Shown piece by piece: positions 7,725-12,500 of a stretch of DNA of 12,500 nucleotides; position 1 is the first letter of the stretch; the number at the start of each line of letters is the position of its first letter. The translations under genes were made by a program, and so were the position numbers. The stretch lies in assembly GCA_018398815.1 (NCBI GenBank), contig CM031620.1, forward strand, positions 57,125,123 to 57,137,622. The letters are read 5' to 3'. A model generated the notes under the pieces. The model was not told the DNA's origin. It saw only the letters and a list, made by a program, of their open reading frames with translations, and did not search any database. This stretch comes from Conus ventricosus (taxonomy: Eukaryota; Mollusca; Gastropoda; Neogastropoda; Conidae).

Positions 7725-8600
7725 GAACTTAGCATGATTAAAACAAGATGTAGAAACCACCCCCAGAGTGACGTTCCAGTCTCTTAGCATGATTAAAACA
7801 AGATGTAGAAACCACCCCCAGAGTGACGTTCCAGTCTCTTAGCATGATTAAAACAAGATGTAGAAACCACCCCCAGAGTGACGTTCCAGTCTCTTAGCAT
7901 GATTAAAACAAGATGTAGAAACCACCCCCAGAGTGACGTTCCAGTCTCTTAGCATGATTAAAACAAGATGTAGAAACCACCCCCAGAGTGACGTTCCAGT
8001 CTCTTAGCATGATTAAAACAAGATGTAGAAACCACCCCCAGAGTGACGTTCCAGTCTCTTAGCATGATTAAAACAAGATGAAGAAACCACCCCCAGAGTG
8101 ACGTTCCAGTCTCTTAGCATGATTAAAACAAGATGTAGAAACCACCCCCAGAGTGAAGTTCGAACTTAGCATGATTAAAACAAGATGAAGAAACCACCCC
8201 CAGAGTGAAGTTCGAACTTAGCATGATTAAAACAAGATGTAGAAACCACCCCAGAGTGACGTTCCAGTCTCTTAGCATGATTAAAACAAGATGTAGAAAC
8301 CACCCCCAGAGTGACGTTCCAGTCTCTTAGCATGATTAAAACAAGATGTAGAAACCACCCCCAGAGTGAAGTTCGAACTTAGCATGATTAAAACAAGATG
8401 AAGAAACCACCCCCAGAGTGACGTTCCAGTCTCTTAGCATGATTAAAACAAGATGTAGAAACCACCCCCAGAGTGACGTTCCAGTCTCTTAGCATGATTA
8501 AAACAAGATGAAGAAACCACCCCCCAGAGTGACGTTCCAGTCTCTTAGCATGATTAAAACAAGATGAAGAAACCACCCCCAGAGTGACGTTCCAGTCTCT
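7725..8600 (+). repeat. Minisatellite, 16 units of 52-56 bp in two variants
   Basis: Tandem units anchored by AGATG at 7746, 7801, 7856, 7911, 7966, 8021, 8076, 8131, 8183, 8235, 8289, 8344, 8396, 8451, 8506 and 8562. Most units are 55 bp with the joint GACGTTCCAGTCTCTTAGC. Three joints (after units 8131, 8183 and 8344) are the 52-bp variant GAAGTTCGAACTTAGC. A T/A difference follows AGATG, and the C run varies by one base at units 8235 and 8506. Units anchored from 7746 to 8021 are identical to each other. The left border (GCGAACTTAGC) resembles the 52-bp variant joint. Because 55 is not a multiple of 3 the array is not coding; an open minus-strand frame is an accident. Confidence 0.97.
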
Positions 8601-8790
8601 AGCTTTCTCCAGGACGTGTCACTGCGCACGGACTAGTCCCATGCACGCCACACCACCACCACTGAATTTATGACTGAGAGGAAAAGATTTAGGACCAGGG
8701 TTTAGTGGACAAGACTCAAAAGGCGCCTGACCAACGCATTAGCCCAACGGGCTGGTCAGACCTTAGGTACCTAACTTTCACTGTCCGTGT
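8601..8790. other. Short unique spacer
   Basis: Non-coding sequence between the minisatellite and the CG/TG tract. It contains a bulged inverted repeat at 8727-8759, listed separately. No open frame of interest. Confidence 0.5.
8727..8759. repeat. Bulged hairpin (nested inverted repeat)
   Basis: CTGACC (8727-8732) pairs with GGTCAG (8754-8759), and AGCCC (8741-8745) pairs with GGGCT (8749-8753) around a 3-base loop. The 8 unpaired bases 8733-8740 form a bulge on the left arm. This gives 11 perfect pairs in 33 bases. Function is unknown and it may be chance. Confidence 0.5.
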
Positions 8791-8841
8791 CGCGCTCGCG
8801 CGCGCGCGCGCGTGTGTGTGTATGTGTGTGCGTGCGTGCGT

Positions 8842-8900
<59 letters not shown>

Positions 8901-8912
8901 CGCGCGCGCGCA
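8791..8912. repeat. Alternating (CG)n-(TG)n-(CG)n tract
   Basis: About 120 bases of nearly unbroken alternating pyrimidine-purine sequence. CG dinucleotides at both ends flank a TG core, with a few CGTG and TATG steps. This is a classic sequence for left-handed Z-DNA under supercoiling. Cys/Val-rich translations across it are artefacts. Confidence 0.95.
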
Positions 8913-9330
8913 GGCACTATTCATTCACAACACAGAATAATAAAATTAAGTGACAAAAATAGCTTGCAACGTAAAACTTAAAGTTTTGTTTTATTCAAGT
9001 GGCGAAGAATGAACAAATGAATGAAAGAGTGAGTTGTACGAATGAAGGAATGAACACACTAAGAACTAATGAGACAATGGGAGAATGAATGAGGAAGACT
9101 GTCTGGGGGAGAGAGAGAGAGTTCTAGGTCACATAGATCCAGTGGACACACAGCCTTTTACGGCACCCCCCTTTTTTTTTCCATTCTGCTTTTTGGTGGG
9201 AGTCGCAAGGAGACCGGAAACACGTGACACCATCCCATAATTCACCAGCTGAGCGAGGACATGAGACAGATGATGACAGTTAGAAAAGGTGGCAGCGCCA
9301 GAGACCAGGGGTTCTGGATGTACAGTTTAC
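8913..9330. other. AT-rich spacer with degenerate GAATGA tetranucleotide-like stretch
   Basis: From 9006 to 9095 the words GAATGAA, AATGAA and GAATGAG recur irregularly, as in a decayed tetranucleotide microsatellite. A short GAGAGAGAGA run lies at about 9111-9121 and a T run at about 9172-9180. No coding potential is seen. Confidence 0.55.
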
Positions 9331-9390
9331 TCTCTGTGTCTCTGTCTGCCTGTCTGTTTGTCTGCCTCTGTGTGTGTGTGTGAGAGTGTG

Positions 9391-9448
<58 letters not shown>

Positions 9449-9484
9449 TGCGTGCGTGTGCGTGTGCGCGTGTGCGTGTGTGTG

Positions 9485-9571
<87 letters not shown>
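9331..9571. repeat. Compound microsatellite (CTGT / TG / CGTG / CTGT / CT)
   Basis: Blocks run in order: CTGT-rich (9331-9370), TG with GAGTG interruptions (9371-9430), CGTG tetranucleotides (9429-9460), TG/CG mix (9460-9487), CTGT (9487-9503), then pure-looking CT to 9571. The blocks differ from their neighbours by one base per unit, as expected from slippage plus point mutation. All open frames across it are repeat translations. Confidence 0.95.
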
Positions 9572-9573
<2 letters not shown>

Positions 9574-9728
9574 TTTCCGGGTGAAAAGGGGTGAATATAC
9601 AATATTGAACCATTGTGGCAAGTTATTTGGGTCCAAGACTCACGTGCAGTGAAAAAATTGTGTGAGCAACACATCATTCCCGGCATTGGAGGGTCAACAA
9701 AAATGGCAAACTGGTTGCTGCATGTGAG

Positions 9729-9737
9729 GCACGTGCA
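9729..9737 (+). promoter_or_regulatory. Palindromic E-box (GCACGTGC) upstream of transposase 2
   Basis: GCACGTGCA lies 60 bases before the TATA box at 9789, the same string and nearly the same spacing as in element 1. A further CACGTG occurs at 9641. A regulatory role is inferred only. Confidence 0.35.
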
Positions 9738-9788
9738 CACCATGCAGAGCAAAGTTAACCAGCGACAAGTACGCAGGCATGCAGCCTT

Positions 9789-9794
9789 TATAAA
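9789..9794 (+). promoter_or_regulatory. TATA box for transposase 2
   Basis: TATAAA in the context GCCTTTATAAAG lies 55 bases ahead of the ATG at 9844. The position and flanking bases parallel the TATA-like box of element 1. Confidence 0.5.
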
Positions 9795-9843
9795 GCCGCG
9801 CTACAAGGTTCAGGTAACGGCTTGCCGTCTGAGCGCTACAGAG

Positions 9844-10882
9844 ATGTCAAGACTACGAGCAGAGGAACGCAATCGTGCCCTAGGCCATCTGGAGGCTGGT
9901 GTGGATGCCAGGCAGGTCGCCAACATCTTTAACGTCCACATCTCAACCATCTATCGTCTGCAGCACCGCATGCGAGTCACTGGTACCACTGATGATCGTC
10001 CCTGGCCAGGCCGTCCTTGGGTCACCACACAAAGAGAGGATCGCCATCTTGTTCGAACCCATCTGCGGGACAGGCGGCAAACAGCCGCTAACACTGCTCG
10101 ACAGGTGCCTGGGAATCTCCAGCAATGAATCGGCCTCAACACTATGCGGCGGCATCTTCAGGAGAACGGGTTGGCATGTAGGCGTCCTCACAGAGGTCCG
10201 GTACTGACACCAAGACACCGGCAGGACAGGCTGCAGTGGGCACAAGCCCGAATCAACTGGCGCAGGCAGCAGTGGGGACGCATACTGTTCTCAGATGAGA
10301 GCCGTTTTTGTATTGACATGGCTGACGGTCGTGTCAGAATATGGCGTCGACCTGGTGAACGCTATGCTGACTCCTGTGTGGTAGAGCGGAACCCCTGGGG
10401 AGGCCCGAACGTGATGATATGAGGTGCAATTGGCATTAACCACGCCATCGGACCAGTCATCTTTCAGAACATTGGTCCTGGTCGCGGACAGGGTGTCAAT
10501 GCACAGCGCTACATCAACCAGGTGCTCAGACCCCATGTCGATCCTTTTTATTGCGCAACACCCAAACTGGACATTCCAAAAGGACAATGCAAGACCACAC
10601 ACCGCCAGGGCCACCCAGCAATTTCTTCAGCATAACAACGTCAATGTGCTGCCCTGGCCAGCCCTCAGTCCCGATTTAAACCCAATAGAACATTTTTGGG
10701 ATGAACTTGGCAGACGGTTGGACCTCCTGCGTCCACGACCAGCAACAGCGGCTTAACTTCACCAGGCCATCGTCCATGTGTGGGCTGGTGTGCCAAGGGG
10801 ACGCATCAACCACCTGGTCCACTCAATGAGCCGCAGGTGTCAAGCAGTTGTCAACGCAAATGGTGGCCACACACGGTATTAG
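9844..10882 (+). pseudogene. Tc1-like transposase pseudogene 2 (DD34E)
   Basis: Second cut-and-paste transposase. The ATG at 9844 starts MSRLRAEERNRAL and follows a TATA box; the terminal stop is TAG at 10880-10882, giving about 345 codons, normal for Tc1. A helix-turn-helix region (VANIFNVHISTIYRL, about 9916-9960) and a GRPWVTT box (about 10009) form the DNA-binding half. Catalytic residues are Asp in FSDESRF (10294-10296), Asp in KDNARPH (10583-10585) and Glu in LNPIEH (10688-10690), again with 34 residues between the last two. Lesions are TGA at 10126-10128 (consistent with CGA to TGA at a CpG), TGA at 10420-10422 (expected Trp in VMVWG), one extra T in the run near 10547, and TAA at 10754-10756. 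The protein has little similarity to transposase 1 outside family motifs. Confidence 0.92.
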
Positions 10883-11016
10883 GACTTCAAGCTGGTTTGT
10901 CACGTGACCTTGGATTTTCCACACAAAGACATATTGCTGATGACATTTTCACACATTACCGGTGTAATGAATCAAATCACGTTGAATTCTCGCTTCCACT
11001 CTGTACAATTGTGACC

Positions 11017-11022
11017 AATAAA
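11017..11022 (+). terminator. Poly(A) signal AATAAA near the right end of Tc1-like element 2
   Basis: Canonical AATAAA about 135 bases after the transposase stop, immediately before the proposed right end. It could have ended the transposase transcript. Confidence 0.4.
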
Positions 11023-11122
11023 ATTCACCCCCAACCTTCAGCTTGTTTTGTTTTCGCGTTTTTTTTAATGGAAGTCAGTATAATATGCGTGGAAGACCAG
11101 GCAGCATGAAGCTGCATATGTA

Positions 11123-11305
11123 GCTTAATGAATGCGTGAATGAATGAACAAAGAAATGAACAAACAATCAATGAATACATTAATGACAAAGTGAATTAAT
11201 GGATAAAGAAGTAAACAAATACATAAATAAATGAATTTAAAAAAATGAATGAGTAAACGAATGAGGAGATAAATGAAACAAAATATTTATTAAAAAAAAA
11301 AAATT
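11123..11305. repeat. Degenerate (GAAT/AATGAA)n AT-rich repeat
   Basis: Irregular repetition of AATGAA, GAATGAAT, AAATAAAT and ACAAAT words, ending in an A run at 11294-11304. It resembles the stretch at 9006-9095 in word content. Most likely a decayed tetranucleotide microsatellite. Confidence 0.6.
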
Positions 11306-11560
11306 AGTAAGACTTGATAATCGACGAACTTTCAGTAATCATGCGTTGTGTTGCATTAAAAAGTAGTGGTGGTCGTAGAGGTTTTTTTTTAATTTTCATT
11401 TTTTAAATTTTTTTAATTTTTTTTTTTATTACAGCGTCAAGAATACACGAGAATGATCAAGGATACAGTTGTCGTAGTAACGCATTAATTAATAATATTT
11501 GTAGAGGTGTAGTATCTTGGTTTCTTTTTTTTTTTTCTTTACGAAAAATAGCACAGTTAG
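11306..11560. other. AT-rich spacer with long T tracts
   Basis: Non-coding sequence with T-rich runs at about 11381-11431 and 11521-11540. A T-rich tract followed by ATTACAG at about 11428-11434 looks like a splice acceptor, but no exon-like frame follows. Confidence 0.5.
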
Positions 11561-11650
11561 TCAAGCCATATTGATAGCATGACTTTCAGCTGACCTTTTA
11601 AAAAAAAAAAAAAAAGGTCAGCTGAAAGTCATGCTATCAATATGGCTTGA
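11561..11650. repeat. Perfect 39-bp inverted repeat with 12-base A loop
   Basis: The left arm 11561-11599 is the exact reverse complement of the right arm 11612-11650; the loop is A12 within a 16-A run. The outermost bases are TCAAGCC and GGCTTGA. There are no mismatches in 39 pairs, so the two arms are either very young or kept identical by gene conversion. There is no coding content. Confidence 0.95.
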
Positions 11651-11658
11651 AAAAAAAA

Positions 11659-11700
11659 GGGAGGGGAGGATTTCATTTCTCCCCCCCCCCCCCCCCCCCC
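11659..11700. repeat. G-rich patch followed by run of 20 C
   Basis: GGGAGGGGAGGA (11659-11670) is separated by TTTCATTTCT from C20 (11681-11700). The two parts could pair with each other, or form a G-quadruplex or an i-motif. The C-run length is uncertain for technical reasons. Confidence 0.85.
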
Positions 11701-11910
11701 TCCAGCCCCACCTAAAAAGAAAATGTTGGCTGAACGATTACAATAAAAACTCTGAACTCTAGAACACTAGTGGGACTTCAGTACTTTCTTTTAGCTCTGT
11801 GATTTTTTTTCTTTTTTTTTTTTTCTTTTTTTTACCATATCAACCTGACCTTGATGTCAGTTTCAAGGAACAAAAACCAAAAAAAAAAAAAAAAAGGATA
11901 AGAAAAAGAA
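11701..11910. other. AT-rich spacer with T and A runs
   Basis: Non-coding. It has a T-rich stretch at 11801-11834 and an A run at 11879-11895. An open frame begins at 11799 only because of these runs and continues into the CAA repeat; I do not regard it as a gene. Confidence 0.5.
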
Positions 11911-12030
11911 AACAACGACAACAACAACAACAACAACAGCAACAACGACAACAACAACAGCAACAGCAACAACGACAACAACAACAGCAACAGCAACAAC
12001 GACAACAACAACAGCGGCAACAACAACAAA
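11911..12030 (+). repeat. Hierarchical CAA/CAG trinucleotide repeat
   Basis: About 120 bases of CAA triplets with CAG variants. CGA interruptions occur every 9 to 10 triplets, giving a higher-order unit of 27 bp present twice intact (CGA plus eight CAA/CAG triplets), with longer and shorter relatives on each side. The polyglutamine reading with periodic Arg is a by-product; no domain or gene structure surrounds it. Confidence 0.9.
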
Positions 12031-12448
12031 ATACACCTAAAAAAAAACCGCTCGCTTGATTAGAGTGACAATTTTCATTAATGTTTGTCAAACAGTTGCT
12101 ATATAAAAAAAACCGGATCTTTGATGCTGTTTTTGGAAACAGCTCATTACCAAAGCGTTGTCAGCCTCCGTATCTCCTAACAACCCAATCGTGCACAGGC
12201 CTTATCAACACACGCATCAAACGGTTGTATCATTTGGTTTTGATTAAAATGAAACAGACACTGTTGCTATATCCGTCGTCGGGACAAAAAGCAAGACCCT
12301 AAACCCAAGAGACGGAAGGGGACGATAGAGGAGAGGAAGAGAATAATTATCTTCAGTGATGTTAGGATCAATGTGTTCGGCTCTTTTACTAAGATAATTT
12401 TTAAATGGACGCGGGCGGGCACATTCATAAGTACGCATGCGCGCGGGC
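12031..12448. other. Unassigned AT-rich sequence
   Basis: No recognisable frame, RNA gene or repeat. A purine-rich patch occurs at about 12308-12342. Confidence 0.45.
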
Positions 12449-12500
12449 GCACACACACACACACGCACACGCACACACACGCAAACGCACACGCACACGC
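12449..12500. repeat. (CA)n/(CGCA)n microsatellite at the right window edge
   Basis: Alternating CA with CG steps (GCACAC, GCAAAC) that runs off the window. It is preceded by GCGCGGGC. Another tract with Z-DNA potential, comparable to 8791-8912. Confidence 0.9.

Larger units (their letters stand above)
9588..11031 (+). mobile_element. Tc1-like DNA transposon 2 (boundaries uncertain)
   Basis: A second Tc1/mariner-type element identified by its transposase (9844-10882), clearly a different family from element 1. The ends are not secure. GGGGTGAAT at 9588-9596 is the inverted counterpart of ATTCACCCC at 11023-11031, and weaker similarity continues inward, but no flanking TA duplication is visible at those points. 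The left side abuts the compound microsatellite, which may have replaced part of the terminal repeat. If the proposed ends are right, the element is about 1.44 kb. Confidence 0.5.

Noticed and set aside
8388..8576. Open frame within the minisatellite on the minus strand
   Set aside because: The unit length is not a multiple of three, so the frame changes at each unit; it is accidental.
7725..8600. CRISPR-like array
   Set aside because: Units are directly adjacent with no variable spacers, and the genome is clearly animal. It is a minisatellite.
8705..8981. Cys/Val-rich open frames, as secreted cysteine-rich peptides
   Set aside because: They are TG/CG dinucleotide translations with no signal peptide or cysteine framework; the same holds for 9289-9652 and 12244-12498.
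11561..11650. Pre-microRNA hairpin
   Set aside because: Perfect 39-bp pairing with an A-only loop and no bulges is unlike a typical animal pre-microRNA. It is kept as a structural finding only.
11799..12059. 86-codon open frame encoding Lys-rich then polyglutamine sequence, as a possible gene
   Set aside because: It begins in a T run, continues through an A run and a CAA repeat, and has no promoter, domain or splice context. It is a repeat translation.

Overview
The window is a repeat-dense piece of an animal nuclear genome. I see no host protein-coding gene that I can support. The content is decayed non-LTR retrotransposon (LINE) copies, two different Tc1/mariner-type DNA transposons, a long minisatellite, many long microsatellites and homopolymers, and AT-rich filler. 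The mix of diverse LINE lineages, DD34E Tc1-like elements and very long CT, TG and CAA tracts suits a marine invertebrate. A mollusc is my best guess, from family resemblance only; nothing in the sequence proves it.

Layout. Positions 1-145 are a fragment of LINE reverse transcriptase (RT) almost identical to 2423-2568. Positions 146-2337 are LINE copy A: the end of an APE-type endonuclease, a linker, and an RT with two single-base frame breaks. At about 2338 copy A stops abruptly inside its C-terminal region and is joined to the middle of the RT of LINE copy B, a different subfamily. Copy B runs to its stop at 4024 with four frame breaks and ends in a CCHC zinc-knuckle-like motif. A 1.59-kb Tc1-like element (4178-5764) has recognisable terminal inverted repeats and flanking TA. 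It appears to sit inside the 3' untranslated region of copy B, which seems to resume at 5767. A pyrimidine-rich tract of about 310 bases follows (5861-6174).

Positions 6175-7480 are non-coding with no supported gene. They hold a run of 20 G and, at 7000-7475, a stretch that looks like an old dispersed repeat with an A-rich end. Positions 7725-8600 are a minisatellite of 16 units of about 55 bp in two variants. Positions 8600-9590 hold a CG/TG alternating tract, a tetranucleotide-like (GAATGA) stretch, and a compound TG/CG/CTGT/CT microsatellite. A second, unrelated Tc1-like transposase pseudogene lies at 9844-10882. From 11100 to the end the sequence is AT-rich and includes a perfect 39-bp inverted repeat around an A-loop (11561-11650), a run of 20 C, a hierarchical CAA/CAG repeat and a CA repeat running off the window edge.

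How the parts relate. These are mobile elements nested and rearranged in each other, not a cooperating gene system. All transposase and RT frames carry stops or frameshifts, so the copies look inactive, although several breaks fall in homopolymers and could be base-calling errors. The most informative observations are the LINE A/B chimera with a near-identical flanking fragment (suggesting a tandem duplication continuing left of the window), a shared E-box plus TATA arrangement ahead of both transposases, and the perfect palindrome. I found no convincing new biological system.
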